A stretch of 64,000 nt of DNA from Curtobacterium sp. UNCCL20 (lineage in GTDB: Bacteria; Actinomycetota; Actinomycetes; Actinomycetales; Microbacteriaceae), in contig NZ_FNKG01000004.1 of the NCBI RefSeq assembly GCF_900101675.1, forward strand, positions 62,001-126,000, written 5' to 3'. The notes below the pieces were generated by a model that was not told the origin of the DNA, ran no database searches, and saw nothing but the letters and a program-made list of their open reading frames with translations. Shown piece after piece: positions 7,447 through 16,255 of the stretch. A program made the position numbers and the translations under genes. Within the stretch, counting starts at the first letter, position 1; every line of letters begins with the position of its first letter.

Positions 7447-9063
7447 TCAGGCGAGGACGTCGAGTCCGGCGGTGCGGACGGTGGGCGTGTGGGCGGTGCC
7501 GGGTGCACGCGGGGTGAGCCGCGCCTCCAGGCCGGGGTCGACGCGTGGAGCCGCCGGGGCGGGCCGGTCGTCGTGGCCGGAGCGGGTGTCCGGCTGGTTC
7601 TGGGAGGACAGGTCGAGCGTCGTCGACAGGCCGGTGCCGGCCGCGTCGCGGCGGAGGTCGGGCAGCACCTGCCGCACTGCGTCGCGCCCCGCGTCGGAGG
7701 CGGCGAACAGCTCGACGTGCATGCCGTGCGCGGTGACGTGGGCCCGGACCGTGACGGGTCCGAGCGCGTCCGGCGTGAGCTGGACGGTCACGACGTGCTC
7801 GCCGGGACCCGCCTGCGCGAGCGTGAACACGGGTCGGCTGAGCTGCTGGGTGAGCGGTGCCGGTGCGTTCGCGGTGGCCGCTCCGGAGGGGGTCGCCGGC
7901 GCGACCGTGGACGTCGTGGGGAGCACGAACGGCGTCTCGCCGCCGCGCGGTGCGGTGACGGCCTGGAGGCCCGGATCACCCTGGCCGGACTGCCCCGCCT
8001 CGTTCCCGTGGCCGGGCTGGGTGCTGCTCCCCCGGATCGCCTCCGGCGTCGGGACCGCGGTGGTGGCGGCCGTGGTGGGAGCGGTGGCGGGGGGCGCGGC
8101 GGAGGTGGGAGCGGCGGCGACGATCGTGGCGGACTCGGCGCGGGTGCCGGCGGTGGCTGTGGCGGTGGCGGTCCCCGCGGCGGCGGTCCCCGCGGTGGCT
8201 GTGGCGGTGGCGGTCCCCGCGGTCGTAGTGGCGCTCCCCGGGGTCGCGCCGACGACGACGGGGCTCGTCGTCACGGCGGCGGTGCCGGTAGCCGCGGTGG
8301 CGGTCGCCCGAGCGGTCGTCGCGGTGCCCGGGGTCGTCGGGTTTATCGGGGTCGCGGGCGCCGACGGTGCGACGGTCCCGTTCACTGCGGTCGTGCCCGG
8401 TGCGACGTGCGCGGTGGTCGGGCTGGTGGCGTTCGGGGTCGCCGCGGTGCCCGTTCCTGCGGGTGCCACGAGCGCCCCGGTGACCACCGCAACAGTCGAA
8501 GTCGACCCGGTCCCCGAGCCCGTGCTCGTGCTCGTGTTGGTGCTCGTCGGAGCGGCGTCGGCGACCGTCGGTGTACCCGTGGTCGAGCCTGCGACGGCAG
8601 CGGTCAGCGTGCTCGGGGCGGGAGCGGTTTCCGCTGCCGGAGCCGGCACCGTGGGCACGACCGGCAGCGCGACCGCTGCCGGGAGCGGCACCGGCGCATC
8701 CGAGGCGGCCGTCGGCGCTGCCGCGTCCGTGGCGACCGTCGGTGCTGCCGAGCCCGCCTCGGCGTCCCCGGTGCCTCCGGCGGCGCCCCCGGCGGCGCCC
8801 CCACTCTCCGCACCCCCACGCGCACCTCGGTGAGATCGCACTTCGGCGGCCCGACCGGCCCCGGTTCCCGCCCGAACTGCGATCTCAGCGTCGCGGCGGT
8901 CGCGGGTGCGGGGGTCAGCGTCGCGGCGGTCGGCGTCGGGCGTGGTGGCGGCGACGAAGGCAGCGCCGAACGAGTCGGCGCTCCCGGTGGCGCGTGCGGC
9001 GGGCTTCGGTCCCGAGGCTCCCGGGGCGGCCGCGGGGCCCGGTGTGGCGATCGTCATGCTCAT
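7447..9063 (-). CDS. fliK: flagellar hook-length control protein FliK
   Basis: A 538-aa secreted molecular ruler that switches export from hook to filament substrates. The only conserved part is the C-terminal Flg_hook domain (residues about 395-480, 'VTVQLTPDALGPVTVRAHV'). The first ~370 residues are low-complexity Ala, Thr, Pro and Gly, including an internal GTATATA-type tandem stretch (DNA 8152-8223), as expected for an unfolded ruler. ATG 9063 overlaps the stop of the NlpC/P60 gene (ATGA). The coding region has absorbed several palindromic repeats: GCGCCTCCAGG at 7521-7531, CCTGGAGGCCCGG at 7962-7974, and a 57-bp palindrome at 8831-8887. Assignment rests on the C-terminal domain and operon position. 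Confidence 0.85.
   Translation of the reverse strand: MSMTIATPGPAAAPGASGPKPAARATGSADSFGAAFVAATTPDADRRDADPRTRDRRDAEIAVRAGTGAGRAAEVRSHRGARGGAESGGAAGGAAGGTGDAEAGSAAPTVATDAAAPTAASDAPVPLPAAVALPVVPTVPAPAAETAPAPSTLTAAVAGSTTGTPTVADAAPTSTNTSTSTGSGTGSTSTVAVVTGALVAPAGTGTAATPNATSPTTAHVAPGTTAVNGTVAPSAPATPINPTTPGTATTARATATAATGTAAVTTSPVVVGATPGSATTTAGTATATATAGTAAAGTATATATAGTRAESATIVAAAPTSAAPPATAPTTAATTAVPTPEAIRGSSTQPGHGNEAGQSGQGDPGLQAVTAPRGGETPFVLPTTSTVAPATPSGAATANAPAPLTQQLSRPVFTLAQAGPGEHVVTVQLTPDALGPVTVRAHVTAHGMHVELFAASDAGRDAVRQVLPDLRRDAAGTGLSTTLDLSSQNQPDTRSGHDDRPAPAAPRVDPGLEARLTPRAPGTAHTPTVRTAGLDVLA
8831..8887. repeat. 57-bp palindrome inside fliK
   Basis: The arms TGAGATCGCA and TGCGATCTCA are perfect complements, with the arms continuing inward (cTTCGG / CCGAAc). 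It is in frame with fliK and encodes part of its low-complexity linker. Confidence 0.7.
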
Positions 9064-9794
9064 GCTGCGCTCCCGGAGTTCATCAGCGACAGGAGTGCCG
9101 CGGTCTGCAGATCGGTCCGACCCGCGCCCGACGCTGCGGCCGTCGCGGTGGTCGCCGACGCCTGGGCCGGGACGATGCGCCGGATGGTCGCGATGTCGGA
9201 GTCCTTGTACCAGTTGTCGACGATCCGGACGTCCTTGCCCGGGCGCGGCGCGTGCAGGACCTTGCCGTCGCCGACGTAGATGACGACGTGCCCCTCGCCC
9301 TTCGGGATGATGAGGTCACCCGGCTGCGCGTCCTTCAGGGAACCGACCGCGACGCCCATCTTCGCCTGGTCAGGCACGACCCGGGGCATGGTCACCCCGA
9401 GGTCCTTGAACACCGTCTGCACGAGTCCGGAGCAGTCCATCCCCGACGTGGTCGTGCCGCCGAAGACGTACGGCACGCCGAGGTACTTCTTCGCGTCCGC
9501 GACGACGTCCGAGCCGGTGGCACCACTGCCGGTCGCGAGGGTGCCCGACCCGGCGTCGACCGAGGTGGCCGTCGACACCGGTGTGCCCGCGGCAGTTCCG
9601 GTGCCGGTCGCGGTGGCGAGGGCGTCGGCGAACGCGCTCGAGGACGAGGCGTCGGTCGCGGCGGACGATCCCGCCGAGGACGACGAGGACGCCGCGGACG
9701 CCGCGGACGCCACCGTGGCGGTCGTCCCGGTACGCAGGGCGTCGATTTGGTTCCGGATCTCGGAGATCCGCGAGAGCACGGCGTCCACGCTCAT
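9060..9794 (-). CDS. NlpC/P60 peptidoglycan hydrolase of the flagellar operon
   Basis: A 244-aa protein. Residues 1-22 form a charged helix, 23-95 are a Ser/Ala/Thr linker, and about 97-200 are an NlpC/P60 domain. Its catalytic residues are Cys121 ('GMDCSGL'), His169 ('GEGHVVIY') and His181 ('VLHAPR'). The enzyme probably cuts peptide stems to let the rod through the wall, the role FlgJ has in proteobacteria (inference from position between fliJ and fliK). No Sec signal peptide is visible, so it is likely exported by the flagellar apparatus itself. Both ends overlap their neighbours by ATGA junctions. The last 25 residues are unrelated to the domain. Confidence 0.85.
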   Translation of the reverse strand: MSVDAVLSRISEIRNQIDALRTGTTATVASAASAASSSSSAGSSAATDASSSSAFADALATATGTGTAAGTPVSTATSVDAGSGTLATGSGATGSDVVADAKKYLGVPYVFGGTTTSGMDCSGLVQTVFKDLGVTMPRVVPDQAKMGVAVGSLKDAQPGDLIIPKGEGHVVIYVGDGKVLHAPRPGKDVRIVDNWYKDSDIATIRRIVPAQASATTATAAASGAGRTDLQTAALLSLMNSGSAA

Positions 9795-10222
9795 CGGGCA
9801 CCACCTTCCGTGCGGCGCCTGGCCGCGATCTCGTCGAGGGCGTTCTGCTCGGTGCGGAGCTCCTCGGCGGTCTGCTGTTCCACGTGCTGGGCCTCGAGCT
9901 TCTCGAGGCCCAGGGCCGAGCGGCGTGCGCCGTTGTAGGTGTCCTGCGCCTGGTCCGCGTCGGCCCGTCGGTTCCGGACGACGGCGTCGAGCTCCTCGAG
10001 CATCCCCCGGGTCGCGGCGCGCGCGGCGGCCACGGCGCTGAGGGTCGCGGCGTCCTGGATCGGCTGCGACCCCTCGGTGTCGGCCAGGTTCCGGCGCGCG
10101 GCGATCCGGGCGTCCGCGGCGTCCCGCACCCGCTCGTTCGCGGTGGCGAGGGCGGCGGCGGCACGGTCCTGTTCGGCGTGCCGGAGGCGGAGGAGTCCGG
10201 CGAGCGGGAAGCGGCGGGCCAT
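9791..10222 (-). CDS. fliJ: flagellar export chaperone FliJ
   Basis: A 143-aa, almost fully helical protein starting 'MARRFPLAGLLRLR', the usual FliJ opening. A long coiled coil rich in Ala, Arg and Glu follows. FliJ couples the FliI ATPase ring to the export gate. Position between fliI (TGATG overlap) and the hydrolase gene supports the call, since sequence conservation in this family is low. Confidence 0.8.
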   Translation of the reverse strand: MARRFPLAGLLRLRHAEQDRAAAALATANERVRDAADARIAARRNLADTEGSQPIQDAATLSAVAAARAATRGMLEELDAVVRNRRADADQAQDTYNGARRSALGLEKLEAQHVEQQTAEELRTEQNALDEIAARRRTEGGAR

Positions 10223-11553
10223 CAGGCAGCACCCCCGAGGACCTGCACGAGGGCGTCGAGCGCACGCCAGGAGGACGCGGCGGTGGCGCGCTCGTCCATG
10301 CCCTGTCGGAGGAACCGGTCGATGGCGTCCTGGTGGTCGACGGCGGCGTCCACGAGCGGGTTCGTGCCGCGCTGGTAGGCGCCGACGTCGAGCAGGTCCT
10401 GGGCGGCCTTGCGGGCGGCCATGACCTTCCGGAGCGTCGTCGCGGCACCGCGCTGCGACGACGTCGTGACCTTCGACGCGACGCGGGAGATCGAGCCGAG
10501 CGCGTCGACGGACGGGAAGTGCCCGGTGACGGCGAGCTTCCGGTCGAGCACGACGTGCCCGTCGAGGATGCTCCGGGCGGCGTCGGCGATCGGCTCGTTG
10601 TGGTCGTCGCCGTCGACGAGCACCGTGTAGATCCCGGTGATGCTGCCGACCCGGTCGGTCCCGGCACGTTCGAGCAGCCCGGCGAGCACCGAGAACGTCG
10701 ACGGCGGGTAGCCCCGGGTGGCCGGCGGTTCGCCGACGGAGAGGCCGATCTCACGCTGGGCCATCGCAACGCGGGTCAGCGAGTCCATCATCAGCACGAC
10801 GTCCTGGCCGGCGTCGCGGAACGACTCGGCGATCCGGGTCGCGACGAACGCGGCACGGAGGCGCATCAGCGCCGGCTCGTCGGACGTCGAGACGACGACG
10901 ATCGAGCGGGCGAGGCCCTCGGGCCCGAGGTCGTCCTCGAGGAACTCGCGCACCTCGCGGCCGCGCTCCCCCACCAGGGCGATCACGTTGACGGCGGCGT
11001 CGCTCCCCCGCGCCACCATCGACAGCAGTGAGGACTTCCCGACACCGGAGCCGGCGAACAGGCCCATGCGCTGCCCGCGGCCGACGGTGGTGAGGGTGTC
11101 GAGCACCCGGACCCCGAGCTGCAGGGGCATGTCGATGCGGGTGCGCGCCATCGCGTTCGGCGTCTCGTGGTCGAGCGGCACCCAGTCGTCGGCGTCGAGC
11201 GGGCCGCGGTCGTCGATCGGCCGCCCGAGCCCGTCGAGCACCCGTCCGAACAGGCCGGTGCCGGTCGGCACGAGCACGGGGCGACCGGTGGGCCGCGCGG
11301 GCGTGCCGGCGGTCACGCCCGTCAGGCGCCCGAGCGGCATGCAGCGGACGCCGGTCACGTCGGTGGCGACGACCTCGACCGCGGTCTGCGGACCGTCGTC
11401 GGCCCCGACCGTGACGACCTCGCCCACACGGGCGTCGAGGCCGGCGATCGTGAGGCCGAGTCCCACGGCGCTCGTGATGACGCCGACACGCTGCGGAGCA
11501 GCCTGCCGGAGGGCGTCGTCGAGCCCGCGGGGGCGCAGGAGCGTGGCGGTCAC
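10222..11553 (-). CDS. fliI: flagellum-specific ATP synthase FliI
   Basis: A 443-aa ATPase of the flagellar type III export system, related to the F1 beta subunit. The Walker A loop 'GSGVGKSS' lies at residues 168-175. A Walker B-like 'VVLMMDSLTR' and the family motif 'GEPPATRGYPPS' are also visible. Length matches the family. GTG 11553 overlaps the fliH stop (GTGA), and the gene ends on the fliJ start. It energises export of rod, hook and filament proteins with FliH and FliJ. Confidence 0.95.
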   Translation of the reverse strand: MTATLLRPRGLDDALRQAAPQRVGVITSAVGLGLTIAGLDARVGEVVTVGADDGPQTAVEVVATDVTGVRCMPLGRLTGVTAGTPARPTGRPVLVPTGTGLFGRVLDGLGRPIDDRGPLDADDWVPLDHETPNAMARTRIDMPLQLGVRVLDTLTTVGRGQRMGLFAGSGVGKSSLLSMVARGSDAAVNVIALVGERGREVREFLEDDLGPEGLARSIVVVSTSDEPALMRLRAAFVATRIAESFRDAGQDVVLMMDSLTRVAMAQREIGLSVGEPPATRGYPPSTFSVLAGLLERAGTDRVGSITGIYTVLVDGDDHNEPIADAARSILDGHVVLDRKLAVTGHFPSVDALGSISRVASKVTTSSQRGAATTLRKVMAARKAAQDLLDVGAYQRGTNPLVDAAVDHQDAIDRFLRQGMDERATAASSWRALDALVQVLGGAA

Positions 11554-12194
11554 GAGGCGACCCCCAGCGCGGTCCGCGCGCGGTCGAGCGCCGTGTCGAT
11601 GCGGGCGTCGAGCATGCCGTCCGGCAGGTCGACGACGGCGTCCCCGTCGCGGAGCGACGGGTCGGCGACGACCGGCACGGGCAGGTCGAGGCCCGCGACC
11701 CGGGCCGCGTCGGCGACGCTCAGGCGGATCGCGGTGGCGAGGGTCCGGTCGATGGTGGCGAGTGCGCGCTCGACGGTCGCCTCCGCGCCGGACGCACCCC
11801 GCGCCTCCAGGCCGTCGGTGGGTGCGGCAGTCTGCCTGGAGGCGCGGATCGCGTACCCGACGACGGCTTCGGCCAGGTCGATGGCGGCGGCCGCGACGGA
11901 CTGCTCCGCGGCGTCCAGGACCGGCGTCACCTGCGAGAGCATCGCGTTCGTCGCGGCGTCGAGCACCGCGATGCGGCGGGCGGTGTCGGCCCGCATCGAC
12001 GCGATCTGCGCGGTGTGCTCGGCCTCGAGCCGGGCGCGGAGCGCGTCGGTCTCGGCCTGCGCGGCGCGGAGACCGGCGGCGTACCCGGCGGCGTGCCCGC
12101 GGACGTCGGCGCTGGCGGCGCGGTCGCGGCCGGCCGCGTCCCCGATGACGGGGAACGCGACGCGCTGGACGGTCGGGGTCGCGGTGTCAGTCAA
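11550..12194 (-). CDS. fliH: flagellar assembly protein FliH
   Basis: A 214-aa negative regulator and membrane anchor of FliI. A helical, Ala/Arg/Glu-rich middle (residues ~35-115) precedes a C-terminal FliH/V-ATPase-E-like domain. TTG 12194 is the only start that fits, because the frame upstream runs inside fliG; it overlaps the fliG stop. A complete inverted copy of the CTGGAGGCGCGG repeat lies in frame at 11799-11847 and encodes a 'TDGLEARGAS' segment, apparently tolerated between two helices. Confidence 0.8.
   Translation of the reverse strand: MTDTATPTVQRVAFPVIGDAAGRDRAASADVRGHAAGYAAGLRAAQAETDALRARLEAEHTAQIASMRADTARRIAVLDAATNAMLSQVTPVLDAAEQSVAAAAIDLAEAVVGYAIRASRQTAAPTDGLEARGASGAEATVERALATIDRTLATAIRLSVADAARVAGLDLPVPVVADPSLRDGDAVVDLPDGMLDARIDTALDRARTALGVAS
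11799..11847. repeat. CTGGAGGCGCGG-family element inside fliH
   Basis: The arms CCGCGCCTCCAGGC and GCCTGGAGGCGCGG are separated by a 21-bp spacer. The order of arms is opposite to that of the intergenic copies. It is in frame with fliH. Confidence 0.65.
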
Positions 12195-13251
12195 CGAGCT
12201 CGTCCTCCTCGGCACGGTGGACGGTAATGACGCCCTGGGCCTCGAGCTCGCGGACGGAGCGGACCACCTCGGCGCGCGCCTCCTCGACCTGCGAGACCCG
12301 GACGGGGCCCATGGCCTGCAGCTCGTCGTCGAGGAGCTCGCGGTTGCGCTCCGAGACGTTCGCACGGATGGTCTCGACGACCGGTGCCGCGGCGCCCTTC
12401 ATGGCGGTCGCGAGGAGCTTCGAGTCGATGCCGCGGAGCACCTGCTGGATGTCGCGCGACTCGAGCTTGACGATGTCCTCGAACGTGAGCATCCGCGAGC
12501 GGATGTCCTCGGCGAGCTCGGGGTCGCGCGCCTCGAGGCCGTCGAGCACGGCCTTCTCGGTCGCGACGTCGGAGCGGTTGATGATCTCGACGAGGGGCTG
12601 GATGCCGCCGACGACCTCGATGCTCTCGCGCGGCGACACGACGGCACCGGCGCGCTGGCGGAGGACGCCGGCGACGATCCCGACGGCCTCGGGCGTGGCG
12701 GTGCCCATCGTCGCGAACGCCTGCGCGACGTCGGTGCGGACGCGCTCGTCGACGCCCGCGAGCACGGCACTGGCCTGGGCGGGCCCCAGGTGCGCGAGCA
12801 CGAGGGCGATGGTCTGCGGGAGTTCGCCCTCGAGGAGCGTGATGACCTGACCGGGTTCGGCGTCGTCGAGGAAGTCGAACGACTGCCCGGCGAGGTTCGA
12901 GGCGAGGCGGTCCATCACGCCGGCGGCGCGCTCGGCCCCGAACGAGGCCTCGAGCAGCCCGAGGGCGGTGTCCTTGCCGCCGCGCTTCTGCCGGCGACCG
13001 CTGAGGGTCATCCGGTGGAACTCGGTGAGGGTGCGGTCGACGACGGTGTCCTCGACGCGGCGCATCCGAACGATCTCGGCGGAGATCTCCTCGGCCTCGA
13101 TCTCGGTGAACTGCTTCATCACCTCGGCGGCGCGCTCGGTCTCCATCTGCATGAGGATGAGCGCGACCTTCTGCGCGCCGCTCAGCGGACGGTCGTTCGC
13201 ACCGCCGGTCGCTCCGGTCCCGCCGCCGGCGCCCGGCACCAGGACGCTCAC
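12187..13251 (-). CDS. fliG: flagellar motor switch protein FliG
   Basis: A 354-aa C-ring protein that contacts the MS ring and the stator. The N-domain starts near 'PLSGAQKVALILMQM' (residue ~23), the middle domain includes 'GELPQTIALVLAHL', and the C-domain carries the charged ridge ('IDSKLLATAMKGA', 'LLDDELQAMGPVRVSQVEEA'). GTG 13251 overlaps the fliF stop (GTGA). FliM and FliN, its partners in the switch, are not encoded in this window. Confidence 0.93.
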   Translation of the reverse strand: MSVLVPGAGGGTGATGGANDRPLSGAQKVALILMQMETERAAEVMKQFTEIEAEEISAEIVRMRRVEDTVVDRTLTEFHRMTLSGRRQKRGGKDTALGLLEASFGAERAAGVMDRLASNLAGQSFDFLDDAEPGQVITLLEGELPQTIALVLAHLGPAQASAVLAGVDERVRTDVAQAFATMGTATPEAVGIVAGVLRQRAGAVVSPRESIEVVGGIQPLVEIINRSDVATEKAVLDGLEARDPELAEDIRSRMLTFEDIVKLESRDIQQVLRGIDSKLLATAMKGAAAPVVETIRANVSERNRELLDDELQAMGPVRVSQVEEARAEVVRSVRELEAQGVITVHRAEEDELVD

Positions 13252-14930
13252 ACCGGTGCCCGGTCGTCGAGGAGCCCGCGGAGGAGCTCGGCCGTGCGCT
13301 TCGGGTCCCGCTCGGCGAGGGCGGAGATCTCCTGGCGCCGGCGCTCGGCGCTGATCTCCTCGGTGGTGAGGATCTCGGTCGGCGCGTCGTCGTGCGGGAT
13401 GCTCGGGAGCGCCACGGTCGGGGCGTCCCCGGCCGACAGGGTGCCCCGGTCGTCCGCACCGTCGACGGCGAGCGGCAGCTGGAAGGTCTCTCCCGCGAAG
13501 GCGTCGAGCTCGCCGAGGTCGACAGCCTCGCGCTCCTGCTTCCGACCGCGGCGGACCAGGAAGACCATGACCGCGATGAGGGCGAGCAGGGCGCCGAGGA
13601 CGATGCCGGCGGTGCGGATCGCCGACCACAGGGCCGCCTGCTGGTCGGCCTTCTCCTGCGCCGCGAGGGCCTTGTCCGCCCGGTCGGCGGCAGTCGTGTC
13701 GAAGTCCATCATCGCGACGCGGACCTGGTCGCCCCGGGCCGTGTCGACACCGGCCGCCGCGGACACCAGGTCGTTGATGCTCTGCAGGTTGGCGTTCTGC
13801 ACGGCGCTGGCCTTCGAGTTGAGCGCGACCGAGATCGTCTGGCGGTCGAGGCCGCCCGCCGGGAGCTGCGTCGTCTCGGTGGTGTGGTCGACGGCGTTGT
13901 TCTTCGTCGCCGATTCGTTCTTGTAGCCGTCGTCGGCGGAGCCCGAGGTGCTGCCGCTCGCCGTGCCGTTCGGCACCGCGATGTTGTCCGGGCCGAGCAC
14001 GCCGGTGGCGCCCTTGCCGCCCGCGCCGGAACCGGCGCCGTACTGCTCGGTGGTCGACGACTCGTTGAGTGCGACCGGGCCCGTCGTCGGCGTCGTGTAC
14101 GACTCGGACGTGCGGGTGCCGGAGTTCTGGTTCATCGTGCCGGCCACCACGACGGTGGCGTTGCCGGCGCCGAGCGTGGTGTCGAGGAGGTCCTGGATCT
14201 TCTTGCTCGTCGCGGCGTCGTAGTCGGCGGCCTGGTCGGTGCCGCTGCCGGTCGCGCCGGTGCCGACGGCCGAGAGGGTCTGGCCCTTCGAGTCGACGAC
14301 CGAGACGTCGGTCGGCTGCATGCCCTCGACAGCTGCGCTCGTCAGGTGCACGATCGCCTGGACCTGGTCGGTGGAGAGTTCGGCGCCGTTCTTCGTGGCG
14401 ACGAACACCGACGCCGTCGGGTCCTTCTCCTTCGAGACGAACACGGTCTTCTCCGGGATCGCCAGCTGCACCGTCGCGGTCTGCACGCCGTCCATCGCGC
14501 TGATGGTCTTGGCGAGCTCGCCCTCCATCGCGCGCTTGTACGTCACGTCCTGCTGGAACTCGGAGCTCGTCACGCCCATCTTGTCGAGCAGCGAGTAGCC
14601 GCCCTCGTTCGACGACGGAAGGCCGTTCGACGCCGCCTTGAGCCGCTCCGAGTACACCTGCGCCTGCGGCACGAGGATCGTCGCGCCGCCGTCGGTCAGC
14701 TGGTAGGGCACACCGTCGGTCTGCAGCTGGTCCGTGATCGAGCTCGCGTCCGTGGCGGCGAGGCCGGTGAACAGCGGCGCGTACGACGCCTTGCCGAGCC
14801 AGCTCGCGAGGGCGATGCCGCCGAGCACGAGCGCAGCGATGACGAGGATCGCGATGGTCCGCTGGGCGGCGCTGAACCCCTTGACGTAGGCGGCGAGACG
14901 TCCGAAGAGGTCCTTGACGGCGACGGGCAT
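13248..14930 (-). CDS. fliF: flagellar MS-ring protein FliF
   Basis: A 560-aa protein with one N-terminal membrane helix (residues ~27-46), a YscJ/FliF ring-building region ('APLFTGLAATDASSITDQL', 'MEGELAKTISAMDGV'), a Ser/Gly-rich middle loop ('NGTASGSTSGSADDG'), and a second helix near 455-475 before the cytoplasmic tail that binds FliG. It forms the membrane ring on which the basal body is built. ATG 14930 overlaps the fliE stop (TGATG). Confidence 0.93.
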   Translation of the reverse strand: MPVAVKDLFGRLAAYVKGFSAAQRTIAILVIAALVLGGIALASWLGKASYAPLFTGLAATDASSITDQLQTDGVPYQLTDGGATILVPQAQVYSERLKAASNGLPSSNEGGYSLLDKMGVTSSEFQQDVTYKRAMEGELAKTISAMDGVQTATVQLAIPEKTVFVSKEKDPTASVFVATKNGAELSTDQVQAIVHLTSAAVEGMQPTDVSVVDSKGQTLSAVGTGATGSGTDQAADYDAATSKKIQDLLDTTLGAGNATVVVAGTMNQNSGTRTSESYTTPTTGPVALNESSTTEQYGAGSGAGGKGATGVLGPDNIAVPNGTASGSTSGSADDGYKNESATKNNAVDHTTETTQLPAGGLDRQTISVALNSKASAVQNANLQSINDLVSAAAGVDTARGDQVRVAMMDFDTTAADRADKALAAQEKADQQAALWSAIRTAGIVLGALLALIAVMVFLVRRGRKQEREAVDLGELDAFAGETFQLPLAVDGADDRGTLSAGDAPTVALPSIPHDDAPTEILTTEEISAERRRQEISALAERDPKRTAELLRGLLDDRAPV

Positions 14931-15268
14931 CAGGCCTGCATCCTCATGATCTCGTTGAAGGCGTCGACGCCCTTGTTGCGGACGGCGGAGACGAGTTCGA
15001 GCGTGACCTGCGCGCGGGTGGCGGCGATCGTGGCGTCGTGGATGTCGTCGAGGTTGCCGGTGACGGCCTTGAGCGCGAGGGTCTTCGAATCGCCCTGCAG
15101 CTGCTGCAGCCCGTCCACGGCGTTGCCGAGGGACGCGGCGAAGCCGGTGCCGTCCGTGCCGGTCGCACTCGTCGCACTCGTCCCGACGTCGCTCGACGTC
15201 CCGGACACCGAGGTGATCGCGTTCGTCATCGCGTTGGTGGTCACACCGTTGACGGCGTCGATGGGCAT
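14930..15268 (-). CDS. fliE: flagellar hook-basal body protein FliE
   Basis: A 112-aa adapter between the MS ring and the rod. The diagnostic C-terminal half contains 'DDIHDATIAATRAQVTLELV' and 'NKGVDAFNEIMRMQ'. The N-terminal half is Thr/Ser-rich and variable. It overlaps flgC and fliF at both ends. Confidence 0.9.
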   Translation of the reverse strand: MPIDAVNGVTTNAMTNAITSVSGTSSDVGTSATSATGTDGTGFAASLGNAVDGLQQLQGDSKTLALKAVTGNLDDIHDATIAATRAQVTLELVSAVRNKGVDAFNEIMRMQA

Positions 15269-15663
15269 CAGTTCTTCCCGATCTGCAGTGCCGCCTCGTA
15301 GGCGGTCTTGGCACGGTCGACCACGGCGGCGTTCGCCTGGTAGCCGCGCTGGGCCATGATGAGGTCCGCCATCTGCGTCCCGAGGTCGATGTCCGGCATC
15401 CGGACGTAGCCTTCGGCGTTCGCGAGCGGGTTGTCCGGGTCGTAGGTGACCCGGCCGGCGGCGCTGCCGAACGCGGCGCCCTTGACGTACGCACCGGAGA
15501 CGCCGTTGCCCTCCTGGACCTCGACGTAGCGGGCCTGGAAGGCGGTGTCGTCCATCGACTTCACCGTGTTCGCGTTGGCGATGTTGTCGGAGACCGCGTC
15601 GAGCCACTTGCGGTGCACGGTCATGCCGGTGCTCGCGATGCCGATCGCGTCGAAGGTCGTCAC
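15268..15663 (-). CDS. flgC: flagellar rod protein FlgC
   Basis: A 131-aa proximal rod protein. The start 'TTFDAIGIASTGMTVHRK' and 'DNIANANTV' mark the N-terminal rod domain, and 'QMADLIMAQRGYQANAAVVD' is the C-terminal helix. GTG 15663 overlaps the flgB stop (GTGA) and gives the normal family N-terminus. An internal ATG (MTVHRK) would remove conserved residues. Confidence 0.92.
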   Translation of the reverse strand: MTTFDAIGIASTGMTVHRKWLDAVSDNIANANTVKSMDDTAFQARYVEVQEGNGVSGAYVKGAAFGSAAGRVTYDPDNPLANAEGYVRMPDIDLGTQMADLIMAQRGYQANAAVVDRAKTAYEAALQIGKN

Positions 15664-16004
15664 GAGCTGGTCCGCATCGCCGCACGGACGCTGGTGAGCT
15701 CGGAGTTCATCGCCTGCGTGGCGAACTGGTACCGGAGCACGGTGTCGACGTTGGAGAGCGTCTCCTCGTCGAGGTTGACGTTGTTGCCGTTGGTGTTCGT
15801 CGGCTCGAGGCTCCGCGCGATCGTCGGCGCGGTGCTGCCGTTCCCGTCGACGATCGACTTCGCGAGGGCGTCCTCGAACTGGACCTTCTCGGCGTGGTAG
15901 TTCGGCGTGTTGATGTTCGCGACGTTGTTCGCGATCACGCGCTGGCGCATGGAGAGACCGTCGAGCGCGCTCTGCAGCGCTGCTGACGTCACGGAATCGA
16001 ACAC
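15660..16004 (-). CDS. flgB: flagellar rod protein FlgB, first gene of the flgB-flgE operon
   Basis: A 114-aa proximal rod protein with the signature 'RQRVIANNVANINTPNYHA' (residues ~20-38). GTG 16004 is chosen because it gives the usual N-terminus 'FDSVTSAALQSALDGLS' and has an AGGGGA box about 8 nt upstream. The gene leads a run of twelve genes, most overlapping by 1-11 bases. A sigma-28-type promoter lies about 100 bp upstream. Confidence 0.9.
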   Translation of the reverse strand: MFDSVTSAALQSALDGLSMRQRVIANNVANINTPNYHAEKVQFEDALAKSIVDGNGSTAPTIARSLEPTNTNGNNVNLDEETLSNVDTVLRYQFATQAMNSELTSVRAAMRTSS

Positions 16005-16105
16005 GGCGGATCGTCCCCTCGTGGCGCGACATCGTGCGTCGATGTCGCCGATTGGCGGTGGCCGATCCGTGGCCGAACTGGTGAGCGATCCGTGCTCAGG
16101 TGGTG

Positions 16106-16133
16106 CTGTCGGCCGGGGCGTGGGGCACGTTAG
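16106..16133 (-). promoter_or_regulatory. sigma-28-type promoter of the flgB operon
   Basis: Read on the minus strand: CTAAC, 15 bases, GCCGACAG. The FliA/sigma-28 consensus is TAAA, 15 bases, GCCGATAA. The same pattern with the same spacing precedes fliC and flgN. Confidence 0.6.
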
Positions 16134-16255
16134 GCGTCGCCCCGAACGGGGGGCGGGTGCGGGGTGGAGCGGGCGCGGTGGAGGCGGGGAGCGGGTGGGG
16201 CGGCGGCGGTGCGCGGTCGCCGGGGGTGCCGCTCGGTCGTTCCTGGGTGCCGCCG

